Part shown: positions 43,886 through 52,348 of the stretch, one piece after another
Layout of the letters: each line of letters opens with the position of its first letter
Numbering within the stretch: position 1 is the stretch's first letter
Assembly (NCBI GenBank): GCA_029260015.1
Contig: JAJDEB010000032.1
Span: forward strand, 1 to 64,000
Length of the DNA: 64,000 nucleotides
Source: Phycisphaerae bacterium
Lineage (GTDB): Bacteria; Planctomycetota; Phycisphaerae; UBA1845
Reading direction: 5' to 3'
The notes under the pieces: generated by a model
What the model saw: only the letters and a program-made list of their open reading frames with translations
Databases searched by the model: none
What the model was told of the DNA's origin: nothing
Translations under genes and position numbers: made by a program

Positions 43886-44833
43886 ATGCAATATGTACGA
43901 CTGGGCAAGCGCGGGCCGATGGTTTCACGCATGGGGTTTGGGGCGTGGGCAATTGGCGGGATGAACTGGGGGCCGACCGATGACGCCGTTTCGCTATCGG
44001 CGCTGAATGCGGCGCTCGATGCGGGGGTAACGTTCATCGATACGGCTGACGTGTATGGTTTCGGTCATTCCGAAAAGCTGATCGAGCAGGTGGTCCGCGA
44101 GCGCAAGCCCAAAGACCTCGTCATCGCCACGAAAGCCGGTAACGATTTCTACAATGCTGGCGACGGCGACGATGCCGGGTATGGGCCGATCAAGCAGACG
44201 TACGACAAGGATTACATCGTTTACGCGGCAGAGCAGAGCCTCAAGAGACTCAACGTTGAAGCGCTGGACATTTTGCAACTGCACAGTGGTGATTTGGAAC
44301 AGCTTGAGCGCGACGATCCTTGGGAGGCGCTCGAACAGCTCAAGAAGCAGGGCAAGATCAAACATGCCGGCTGGAGCATCCAGTCGTTTCAGGAAACGAC
44401 GCAAGCCCACATTCTCGATGCCCATCACGAATTGATCGACGTGATTCAGGTGCGCTACAACCTGCTCGAGCGCGAAGCCGAGAAGGTTCTGTTTCCCAAA
44501 GCCGAGAAGTACGGCACCGGTGTAATCGTGCGCATACCGATTCTGTTCGGTTTGTTGACGGGCAAGTTCACCCGCGATTCCAAATTCGGCGAAGACGATC
44601 ACCGCAACATGAACCTGTCTGCCGAAAAGCTTGAAGCGTTTCTCGGTCAGTTGGAATCTCTGCAACCGCTGTACCAACAGTTCCCCGACCAAACCACGAC
44701 CCAGGTCAGCCTGCGATTCTGTATCACTCACCCCGCATGCCACGTTGCGATTCCGGGCGCCAAAACGCCAGAGCAAACCACTGAGAATGCAAAAGCGGGA
44801 GCCCTCGGGCCGTTGCCATCCGACGCCCTGTAA
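43886..44833 (+). CDS. Aldo/keto reductase, 315 aa
   Basis: NADPH-dependent TIM-barrel oxidoreductase. The catalytic tetrad is visible: Asp and Tyr in FIDTADVYGFGHSE, Lys in VIATKAGNDF and His in ILQLHSGD. The late block SLRFCITHPACHVAIPGAKT forms the cofactor-binding end. The N-terminus MQYVRLGKRGPMVSRMGFGA is canonical for the general AKR subfamily (YhdN/Tas-like). The substrate is unknown. It is monocistronic. Confidence 0.95.
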   Translation: MQYVRLGKRGPMVSRMGFGAWAIGGMNWGPTDDAVSLSALNAALDAGVTFIDTADVYGFGHSEKLIEQVVRERKPKDLVIATKAGNDFYNAGDGDDAGYGPIKQTYDKDYIVYAAEQSLKRLNVEALDILQLHSGDLEQLERDDPWEALEQLKKQGKIKHAGWSIQSFQETTQAHILDAHHELIDVIQVRYNLLEREAEKVLFPKAEKYGTGVIVRIPILFGLLTGKFTRDSKFGEDDHRNMNLSAEKLEAFLGQLESLQPLYQQFPDQTTTQVSLRFCITHPACHVAIPGAKTPEQTTENAKAGALGPLPSDAL

Positions 44834-44987
44834 TTATCGCCAACGCTTCCAAGGCGTGACCGCTTGGGATCTCTATTGTAAATTTCGAAAATCCGTGTCC
44901 TTTCGTTCGACTCTCGTTCGTCATTAGGATGAACATCGCCGCAGTGGCGACGATTGAATTCAGACATCAGACACAGGAGGCATGCTC

Positions 44988-45335
44988 ATGGCCAAGTTTC
45001 TCTTCATTTATCGAGGAAAATCAGAAGATTCGTGTCATGAAAAATCACCCGAGGAAATGCAGGCGATAATGACGACGTGGGGCGCTTGGTTTGAAAAAGT
45101 CGGAGCTGGAATGGTCAGTGGGGGTGACGCCTTGCTCCCCACCGGCAAGCTCGTTCGCGGCAATACCGTGACAGATGGCCCGTTCATCGAGGCCAAGGAA
45201 TTGGTCGGTGGCTATTCGATTGTCCAGGGCGATAGTTATGATAAAGCAGTTGAGTACGCCAAGACCTGCCCAATTATCGAAGAGGGTGGAGCCGTTGAAG
45301 TGCGCGAGCTTGCAGGATTTGACCAGGAGGGTTGA
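44988..45335 (+). CDS. YCII/DGPF-domain protein, 115 aa
   Basis: Small ferredoxin-like fold of the YCII family with the DGPF signature (VTDGPFIEAKELVGGYSIVQ) and FLFIYRGKSEDS at the start. The ATG at 44988 has AGGAGG nine bases upstream. It is 3 bases ahead of an ECF sigma gene whose ribosome site lies within this gene's end. From established knowledge, DGPF proteins and such sigma factors (ECF42 group) occur as a conserved pair, the DGPF gene usually being the sigma target. Confidence 0.92.
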   Translation: MAKFLFIYRGKSEDSCHEKSPEEMQAIMTTWGAWFEKVGAGMVSGGDALLPTGKLVRGNTVTDGPFIEAKELVGGYSIVQGDSYDKAVEYAKTCPIIEEGGAVEVRELAGFDQEG

Positions 45336-45338
45336 GTC

Positions 45339-46667
45339 GTGCGACCTGAGGGGTCATCCTTGACCAACCTAGATTCGACAAATTCGGCAGGCGAACGCGA
45401 TTCGGATTCGGCCAATGAATCGGGCGAATCCGAATCGCGCCGCCTGGTCGATCATTACTTTCGCCACGAATACGCGAGGCTGGTGGCATCGCTGACGCGC
45501 AAATTTGGCATTCGGCATTGGGATGTTGTCGAGGACGTTGTGCAGTCATCGCTTCAACGGGCGCTGAATTCCTGGTCCTTGCGAGGAATCCCGAAGAACC
45601 CCACATCGTGGCTTTATCGTGTAGCGTCGAACTTGATGCTTGATGCATTGCGACGCGACACTCGATGGAACGAGTTGGATTCTTCGTTTGACGTGCCGGC
45701 TGAGGCATGTTCGTTGGACTTTGCACTCGACGAATCAAACCTTCAAGATGACATTCTCCGAATGATTTTCGTTTGTTGCGACCCGAGCGTACCGGCGGAA
45801 TCGCAAATTTCGCTTGCTCTCAAGACGCTGTGCGGTTTTGGCAATTTGGAGATTGCGCGGGCACTGTTGACAACAGAAGCCAGCGTGGCCAAGCGTGTTA
45901 CCCGTGCGAAGAAATCACTAAGAACGTCCTCGATTGATATTTCTAATCCAAGCCCAGAATTTATTCGGGAGCGTTTGCCCGATGTGCAAACGGTGATCTA
46001 TCTCTTGTTTAATGAAGGATACAGTTCGTCGATTGCAGACAAACTCATTCGCGAAGAGCTATGTGAAGAAGCAGTGCGGCTGGCGTTGGTCCTCGCCGAG
46101 CATCCTCAAACGTGTGGACCAAGATCTGCGGCACTATTGGCGCTGCTCTTGTTTCATGCAGCGCGACTTGAGGCCCGCATCGATGTCAGCGGAGCGATGT
46201 TACTTCTGAAGGAGCAGGATCGAAGTTGCTGGGACCAGCGATTGTTGGGCGCTGCGTTCCAGTGGTTTCGTGTGGCAACAACCGGAGGTGAAATGACTCG
46301 GTACCACGCCGAAGCCTGGGTGGCTGCAGAGCATTGCCGAGCGAGCAGCTTGGACGATACAAATTGGGATCGTATTATTAGCGCGTACAATCTGCTGGGA
46401 CGCCTCGCCCCTTCACCCGTTCACGAGTTGAGTCGCGCGATCGCCATCGGGTATCGCGACGGACCGGAAGCCGGAATGAAGGCGTTCTCTGCGATCGAAT
46501 CAGATACGCCCGCGAAGGACTATTATCTTTGGCACGCCACCCACGCGGAACTGGCTCGACAAACCGGCGACACCGAGACAGCCAGAGCAGCGCTCGATCG
46601 GGCGTGGGGCTTGGCACCAACACACGCCGAAAAAGAACTCATCTCCAGAAAACTCGACGCCCTCTGA
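45339..46667 (+). CDS. ECF sigma factor with long C-terminal domain (ECF42/SigJ-like), 442 aa
   Basis: Sigma region 2 spans about 33-105 (YFRHEYARLVASLTRKFGIR, WDVVEDVVQSSLQRALNSW, NPTSWLYRVASNLMLDALRRD) and region 4 about 140-200 (LEIARALLTTEASVAKRVTR). The remaining ~240 residues form the helical, TPR-like extension of this group (DVQTVIYLLFNEGYSSSIAD; HELSRAIAIGYRDGPEAGM). The GTG start follows AGGAGGG in the preceding gene. These sigma factors lack an anti-sigma gene, and the C-terminal extension is thought to be needed for activity. It is paired with the upstream DGPF gene. Confidence 0.93.
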   Translation: MRPEGSSLTNLDSTNSAGERDSDSANESGESESRRLVDHYFRHEYARLVASLTRKFGIRHWDVVEDVVQSSLQRALNSWSLRGIPKNPTSWLYRVASNLMLDALRRDTRWNELDSSFDVPAEACSLDFALDESNLQDDILRMIFVCCDPSVPAESQISLALKTLCGFGNLEIARALLTTEASVAKRVTRAKKSLRTSSIDISNPSPEFIRERLPDVQTVIYLLFNEGYSSSIADKLIREELCEEAVRLALVLAEHPQTCGPRSAALLALLLFHAARLEARIDVSGAMLLLKEQDRSCWDQRLLGAAFQWFRVATTGGEMTRYHAEAWVAAEHCRASSLDDTNWDRIISAYNLLGRLAPSPVHELSRAIAIGYRDGPEAGMKAFSAIESDTPAKDYYLWHATHAELARQTGDTETARAALDRAWGLAPTHAEKELISRKLDAL

Positions 46668-46743
46668 TCGAAGGATAATTCACCGGCGAATGAAGTCGGG
46701 TCGATTTCACAGCCCATATTGATTGTCCAAATCTGACGATCAG

Positions 46744-47553
46744 TCACGCCGGTTCGCATTGACCACTGACGGTACACACTTCGCTGCCGCCACAGGTGCC
46801 GCATGAACCTGCGCACCCGTCGTCGCCGCATTCTTTGCCCGCGCAGTCGGGCACACAACTCGGCTGGCACTGGCCGTTGACATCGCATGTTTCGCCGCCG
46901 CCGCATGTTCCACACGAACCGCCGCAACCATCGTCACCACAGTTCATTCCCGTACAATCGGGGGTACAATCTTGTTCGCACACTCCGATGCTTATGTTGC
47001 ACGATTCACCCGAGCCGCACACACCGCAGATGCCCGAGCACCCGTCGCTGCCGCAGTCTCGACCCGCGCAGTCCGGGACGCATGACGGTTCACATTGGCC
47101 GCTGGGGTTGCACACTTCGTTCGCGCCGCACGTTCCGCATGAACCCCCACATCCGTCGTCTCCGCATACGAGGCCGGAGCAATCGGGAGTACATTCCGAA
47201 ACGCACTGACCACAGGCATCGCACGATTCGCTTGGGGCGCATGTTCCGCAACTGCCACCGCAACCATCGTCCCCGCATTGCCGGCCGTTGCAACTGGGAA
47301 TGCAGCAGGGCGTCGTCGGTCCGGTGAAGCTGAGTTGAAAAATGGCATAGTCGTCAAGATCGACATCGCAATCGGCGTCAAGATCGGCGATGGGGCGACC
47401 CCTCTCATTAACCGGTACGCCTAGGGGCGTTTGGCAGCAGACGTCGTCGGCATCATCAATGCCATCTCCGTCGGAATCGACGGCGAATACAGGCGTTGAT
47501 GTCAGGCACATGAAAGCGCCAACTAGCGTTACTTTTTTAAGAAGCTCAAGCAC
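46744..47553 (-). CDS. Secreted Cys-rich repeat protein with TSP3/dockerin-like start, 269 aa
   Basis: Signal peptide (VTLVGAFMCLTSTPVFA), a calcium-binding-like DSDGDGIDDADDVC (TSP3 type), then a dockerin-like EF-hand segment (LDADCDVDLDDYAIFQLSFT), then five repeats of about 38 residues of the form CxPxCxGxxCGDDGCGGSCGTCGxxExCxxxGQC. The repeats, each with eight or so Cys, should be disulfide-linked outside the cell. Such CGDDGCGGSCGTC repeats are common in myxobacterial secreted proteins and appear in planctomycetes. The final repeat ends directly at the stop. Binding partner unknown. Confidence 0.85.
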   Translation of the reverse strand: MLELLKKVTLVGAFMCLTSTPVFAVDSDGDGIDDADDVCCQTPLGVPVNERGRPIADLDADCDVDLDDYAIFQLSFTGPTTPCCIPSCNGRQCGDDGCGGSCGTCAPSESCDACGQCVSECTPDCSGLVCGDDGCGGSCGTCGANEVCNPSGQCEPSCVPDCAGRDCGSDGCSGICGVCGSGESCNISIGVCEQDCTPDCTGMNCGDDGCGGSCGTCGGGETCDVNGQCQPSCVPDCAGKECGDDGCAGSCGTCGGSEVCTVSGQCEPA

Positions 47554-47617
47554 GAGGGTCTCCTTGAATCGCGACTTCGATCATCGTCGCGGATGTTTGA
47601 TTTGGAAGATTGCAGAT

Positions 47618-50600
47618 CTATATTTGATTGTCTTGGTTGGCGGGCTTGGAAGTCAACCCCATGTCGTTGAGTATTGTGTAGAGACACGGAATAACCAGCA
47701 AAACCAGCACCGTTGAGGCCAACAGTCCGAAAACAATGCTGATGGCCAAGGGGATTAGTATTTGCGCTTGAAGACTGTGCTCGAACAGCAGCGGGGTTAG
47801 CCCGGCGATCGTGGTTAGTGATGTGATGGTGATGGCTCGAAAACGCTCTCGGCCGGCGCGACATGCAGCCTCCGGAATGTCTGCGCCTTCGAACGCCCGC
47901 ATTTTGAGAAACAGCACGAGCAGAATCGAATCGTTCACGACAACGCCGGCCAATGACACAAACCCCAAAAGGCTCGGCATGCTGATGTCCATTCCCAATA
48001 GCAGATGCCCCCAAACCACGCCGACCAACGCGAGCGGAATCGCCACCATGACCACGAGTGGTTCGATATAGCTGCGGAACTGGAAACTGAGCAGGATGAA
48101 AACGCCGATCGACCCGATGAGAATTCCCCGACGCATGGACGCCTGCGTGACCGTTGCTTCTTTGGTTTCGCCCTCGATTGAATATTCGATGTGTTTGTAT
48201 TGCTTATGAAGCTTGGGAACGAATTCCGCTTCAAACAGTTTCATGATTTGCGCGGTATTGGTCTGCTTGCTATCCAGGTCGCCGCGCAACGATACCGTTC
48301 GTTTTCCGTTGACGCGTGCGATCCTTGACCAACCGACGCTCTCTTCGATGGTCGCGACCGAATCGAGCGGGATTTGCTTCCCATCAGGCAGCGTGCAATG
48401 GAAATAGTCGAGGTCGGCGAGGTTGTTTCGCGCGTTGCTGGCCAGTCGAACTTCGATTTCGTACGACTCGGGTCCGACCTGAAACTCGTCGGCAGTCACG
48501 CCCGCATACGCCGCCCGCAATTGCCGAGCGACATCGCTGCCAAACAGTCCGAGTCCCGCAGCTCCAGCCCGCATACGAACCCGCATCTCCGACTTACCTT
48601 CATGAAGATCGACGGCGAGGTTGCTCACCCCGCGAAATGCTGCGAACCAATTCTGGGCATCGAGCGCGGCTTTTCGAAGGGTCAACAAGTCGTCACCCAT
48701 GAATCGGATTTCGATGTTGCGGCCAGCCGGTCCCAACCCTGGTTCGGTGAGTACAAGCTGTTGAACGTCTGGTAGGTCGCCGATTGCGGTGCGCCATTGT
48801 TCGAGGATGTCATCCACGCGGGCGTTGCGAACTTCAGCGGTGAGCAGGTCGGCGAAAATCGTGGCAACGTGTGGGCCTGTTTCGAAGGCGTCCTCGTTAA
48901 GATTGAATCGCGAATAGACGGTGGTCACCAAGTCCTGCTCATCGGGTTGCAGCGGTTTCATTTCGTCATTGACCTTCGCGAGACTATCCCTGATCTGTCC
49001 GACTACCGATTCGGTCTTCTCGAACGGCGTCCCAGCCGGCATCAATAATCGTGCAACAACCAGGTCGCCGTCCAACTCAGGAAACGCCTGAAAACGAACC
49101 ACACCGCCAGCGAACAATCCGGCAGACAACAAGAACACGAAGAACACGCATCCCACCCACAGGTAGCGCCAGTGCATCAGGGTATCGATCAGGCGGCCAA
49201 ACACGTGCTCACGCACCCAGTCGATCGCATCGTCAAACCGCTTGCGAAATCGATTGACCGGTTTGTCGGGCGAAGTGTGCAATGCGTGGCCAAGGTGCGC
49301 AGGCAAAATAAAGAAGGCTTCAATCAGACTGACGACCAACACGAGGATCAAAATAATCGGGACGACTCTTAGGACCTTACCAATGTTGCCATCCAATGCC
49401 GCCAACGGACCAAGCACGGCGACCGTGGTGATGAATGAATTGAACACACCCGCTGAAACTTCGCTCACGCCATCGATGGCTGCATCCAGAGACGCTTTCC
49501 CACGAGCGCGGTGCGACGCGATGTTTTCGGCGATCACAATCCCGTCATCCATCAACAGCCCCAACGCCAAGAGCAAGCCGACCATCGTCATCATGTTGAT
49601 GGTCAGGTCGAAACTCGGCACGAAAAAGAACGCTCCCAAGAATGAAACGGGTAGACTCATCACCACCCAGAATGAAAGCTTGGCGCTAAAGAATATCCAC
49701 ATCGCCGCGAAGACCAGGATCATTCCCTGCCAACCGTTGGTGATCAGCATTTGAAGGCGATCAATCACCAGCGTCGACTGGTCCTGCGTCAATTTGATTT
49801 CGAGTTGGGGCAAGCGCTCCCGTTCAACTTCAAGAAATTCCTTAACGGAACGGGCGACGCGAATGATGTCCTGATTCTTGGTCTTCTTGATCTGCAGCAG
49901 ACCCGCACGCCGATCACCGAGGTTGATGCGGTCTTCCTTGAGTTCAAACAGATCGATGACCCGGCCCAGATCGCGCAGTTTAAGCTCTGCTCCGTTGCGC
50001 CCGGCGATAATGATGAGTTCTTCCAATTCGCGCGGTGAAGTGCGCTGCTCGGTGAAACGCACGAGGATGTCGCGTTGGGCGGTTTCGATCACACCGGCAG
50101 GCAAGTCCACACTTTGGCGGGAGATCATGTCGGCGATGTCGGCGACGCTGACGCCATGTTTCATCAGCGCTTGCGGTTCGAGTTCAATGCGAAACTGATG
50201 GTCGGCGAAACCTTCAATCTCGACAAGCGACGCCTCCGATTCGGTTTGCAGCCGACGCTTTAGATCTTCGCAGTATGCCTTGAGGTCCGGTGCGGACATC
50301 GGACCAGCCACAAGGATCGAAAGCACGGGGTCGGTCATGTGCAATTGTGTGATGATGGCGTCTTCAACGTCGTCGGGAAAGTCGTCGATCGCAGCCACTT
50401 CGGTGTCGATCTCATCCTTGAATGACACAAAGTCCGCACCTTCTTCCATCTCGACGGTGATGACGGCTACGCCTTCTCGCGCTTCAGATCGAATCTCTTT
50501 GACAAATCGCACGCCGTCGATCGCGTCTTCCACCCGTGAACAAATGACCTCCTCGACTTCCTCAGCCGTCGCACCACGGTAGGGGACGCGGATTTGCACT

Positions 50601-50725
50601 TCACTGGCTGCAAAATCTGGAAACGTTTCGCGGCGGAGGTTGCGCAAACTCAGCACGCCCATGGCGAATAATGTCAGCATGAGCAGGTTGGCTGCTGTCG
50701 GATGTTTGGCGAAGTAACCGATCAT
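47618..50725 (-). CDS. RND-family efflux pump, AcrB type, 1035 aa (system 1)
   Basis: Inner-membrane proton-driven transporter with the standard twelve-helix, two-porter-loop layout. The N-terminus MIGYFAKHPTAANLLMLTLF is helix 1; the TM4 block LALGLLMDDGIVIAEN carries the paired Asp used in proton relay; the later half repeats the fold (LLGFVSLAGVVVNDSILLVL). Length matches AcrB-type pumps. It overlaps the upstream adaptor gene by 4 bases. No outer-membrane channel (TolC) gene is present. The substrate is unknown; the sequence resembles planctomycete and marine 'efflux RND permease' proteins. Confidence 0.95.
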   Translation of the reverse strand: MIGYFAKHPTAANLLMLTLFAMGVLSLRNLRRETFPDFAASEVQIRVPYRGATAEEVEEVICSRVEDAIDGVRFVKEIRSEAREGVAVITVEMEEGADFVSFKDEIDTEVAAIDDFPDDVEDAIITQLHMTDPVLSILVAGPMSAPDLKAYCEDLKRRLQTESEASLVEIEGFADHQFRIELEPQALMKHGVSVADIADMISRQSVDLPAGVIETAQRDILVRFTEQRTSPRELEELIIIAGRNGAELKLRDLGRVIDLFELKEDRINLGDRRAGLLQIKKTKNQDIIRVARSVKEFLEVERERLPQLEIKLTQDQSTLVIDRLQMLITNGWQGMILVFAAMWIFFSAKLSFWVVMSLPVSFLGAFFFVPSFDLTINMMTMVGLLLALGLLMDDGIVIAENIASHRARGKASLDAAIDGVSEVSAGVFNSFITTVAVLGPLAALDGNIGKVLRVVPIILILVLVVSLIEAFFILPAHLGHALHTSPDKPVNRFRKRFDDAIDWVREHVFGRLIDTLMHWRYLWVGCVFFVFLLSAGLFAGGVVRFQAFPELDGDLVVARLLMPAGTPFEKTESVVGQIRDSLAKVNDEMKPLQPDEQDLVTTVYSRFNLNEDAFETGPHVATIFADLLTAEVRNARVDDILEQWRTAIGDLPDVQQLVLTEPGLGPAGRNIEIRFMGDDLLTLRKAALDAQNWFAAFRGVSNLAVDLHEGKSEMRVRMRAGAAGLGLFGSDVARQLRAAYAGVTADEFQVGPESYEIEVRLASNARNNLADLDYFHCTLPDGKQIPLDSVATIEESVGWSRIARVNGKRTVSLRGDLDSKQTNTAQIMKLFEAEFVPKLHKQYKHIEYSIEGETKEATVTQASMRRGILIGSIGVFILLSFQFRSYIEPLVVMVAIPLALVGVVWGHLLLGMDISMPSLLGFVSLAGVVVNDSILLVLFLKMRAFEGADIPEAACRAGRERFRAITITSLTTIAGLTPLLFEHSLQAQILIPLAISIVFGLLASTVLVLLVIPCLYTILNDMGLTSKPANQDNQI

Positions 50726-52083
50726 GGCAGGCTGGTTTGTCCGACAGCTTCGGCGAGAAGTTCCGCAAGACTCGATTCATCGTTGGCGGGATCCACGAGC
50801 ATCCCTTCGATCGCCGGAGTCGGATCTGAAACGATGACCCGCTCGCCAGCTTCCACACCACTGGTCACCACGGCAAGGTTGGCTTGCTCGAACCGCAGGT
50901 CAACGTCGCGCGTGGCAAGGCGATTTTGCTTATCCAGCACATATACTTTTTGGCCGTGGACGGCGGAGCGTGGCACGATTACACAGTCGGGAATCGGTTT
51001 ACCGCGCAATTCGACCTCGCAGAAAACGTCGCGAAGCAGTGGCGGGCGTTTGCCAGGGATGGCCCGTTCATACGGTTTGTCGACTACGACGACCATCGGA
51101 ATGGTTCGCGTGACTGGATCCAGATGCTCGCGAACGCGGTCGAACCGAGCGTCCCATTCGGCGACGAAATCTCCGCCGGATACCCGCACGACCGCGTCAA
51201 TATGAATCAAGCGGCGGAGCATTTCCAGATCGGGGACGGTTCCGAGCGGTTCATCCGTGTCTGAGCGAATCAGATTGCGAACTTGGTTGATCGGGGTTTG
51301 CACTTCAATCTCAGTGGCTGCAATTCCGTCAGCTTGAAACATCACTTCACCGCGCGCGACGTATTGCCCGACTTCGATGTCGATGTCGCCGACGCGGCAG
51401 GCGAATGGCGCGGCGATATTCGTTTTGTCCAGGTCGATTTTGGCTTGTGCCAATTTGGCCCGGCGCACATTCAGTGTTGCTTCGAGCGAGGCACGTTTTG
51501 AGTCATAGAGATTCAGACTGTTTTCGAGTGATTGGACTTTTTGTTGCTGCGTTAGAAATGCACGCTCTTCACCGCGCAGTTCTGTGCCTGCAACCGCATC
51601 GTTGCCAGCCAACTCGCGCATCCGATCTAGATCTCTCTTGGCTAGTTCAAGCGATGCGTTTTCAATTTCGAGCGAGCGGCCATCATTGGTTTTCCTAGCA
51701 GTCAGCTCCGCGAGGCTCGCTTCAAGTTCGGCGATCTCCGCTTCCAGTTGGGTGATGACCAATTGATATTCCTGCGGATCGATGGTCAGAACGAGTTCAT
51801 CATGGGTCAGAAACGCACCGGATTTGAGGTTGGTGCTAATTTGCACGACGCGTCCGCTTACTTCTGCGACTGCCCGCCACACTTTGGTCGGCTGAGACGT
51901 GCCATATCCGATTGCTCGAGGGATTACCGCGACACTCGGCGCTGCGATGACGCGTAGTATGCGCGCGTTTTCGGCGACGGGTTCTCGAACCGGGATGCGC
52001 GATCCGCTGACGAGCCAGATGAATACGGCGATGGCGATCAGCACGGGAGGAATGATGAGAAGTCGTTTCGTTCGTTCTTTCAT
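50722..52083 (-). CDS. RND periplasmic adaptor (membrane fusion protein), 453 aa (system 1)
   Basis: N-terminal anchor (RLLIIPPVLIAIAVFIWLVS), a split lipoyl/barrel domain (AEVSGRVVQISTNLKSGAFL), a long coiled-coil hairpin (about 90-210; VITQLEAEIAELEASLAELT; QQKVQSLENSLNLYDSKRAS), then IAAPFACRVGDIDIEVGQYV and the C-terminal membrane-proximal domain (VYVLDKQNRLATRDVDLRF; VEAGERVIVSDP). It links the pump to an outer-membrane channel. I use the ATG at 52083 rather than the track start eight codons upstream. Its end overlaps the pump start by 4 bases, so translation is coupled. Confidence 0.93.
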   Translation of the reverse strand: MKERTKRLLIIPPVLIAIAVFIWLVSGSRIPVREPVAENARILRVIAAPSVAVIPRAIGYGTSQPTKVWRAVAEVSGRVVQISTNLKSGAFLTHDELVLTIDPQEYQLVITQLEAEIAELEASLAELTARKTNDGRSLEIENASLELAKRDLDRMRELAGNDAVAGTELRGEERAFLTQQQKVQSLENSLNLYDSKRASLEATLNVRRAKLAQAKIDLDKTNIAAPFACRVGDIDIEVGQYVARGEVMFQADGIAATEIEVQTPINQVRNLIRSDTDEPLGTVPDLEMLRRLIHIDAVVRVSGGDFVAEWDARFDRVREHLDPVTRTIPMVVVVDKPYERAIPGKRPPLLRDVFCEVELRGKPIPDCVIVPRSAVHGQKVYVLDKQNRLATRDVDLRFEQANLAVVTSGVEAGERVIVSDPTPAIEGMLVDPANDESSLAELLAEAVGQTSLP

Positions 52084-52348
52084 TTCGTGTCGTTCGCAGT
52101 TGGTCAACTCAACGATCCGCTGAAGCCGAACTCAATTCTGACAGCGACACGGACGCGCCAAATATACCCGTGAATAGTCGTGCCGTACACATGAATTGAG
52201 GGCAGTATTCCGCTTACGAAATTCGCGGCACCCATTAGCGATAATGAACAGTCATCGCTATCCTATGTTGAAAACAGGTGGCTCGAAGGGCGAAAGACGC
52301 AGCCATACGAGTGTCCTCTTTAAGCGAGCAAGAGAAAGCGGCAGAGAT

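Noticed and set aside
43994-44776. 260-aa minus-strand ORF opposite the aldo/keto reductase
   Set aside because: Antisense shadow of a clear AKR gene.
46796-47327. Long plus-strand ORFs rich in Pro/His/Ser opposite the Cys-rich repeat gene
   Set aside because: They are shadows of the repeat codons on the minus strand; there is no signal, motif or ribosome site.
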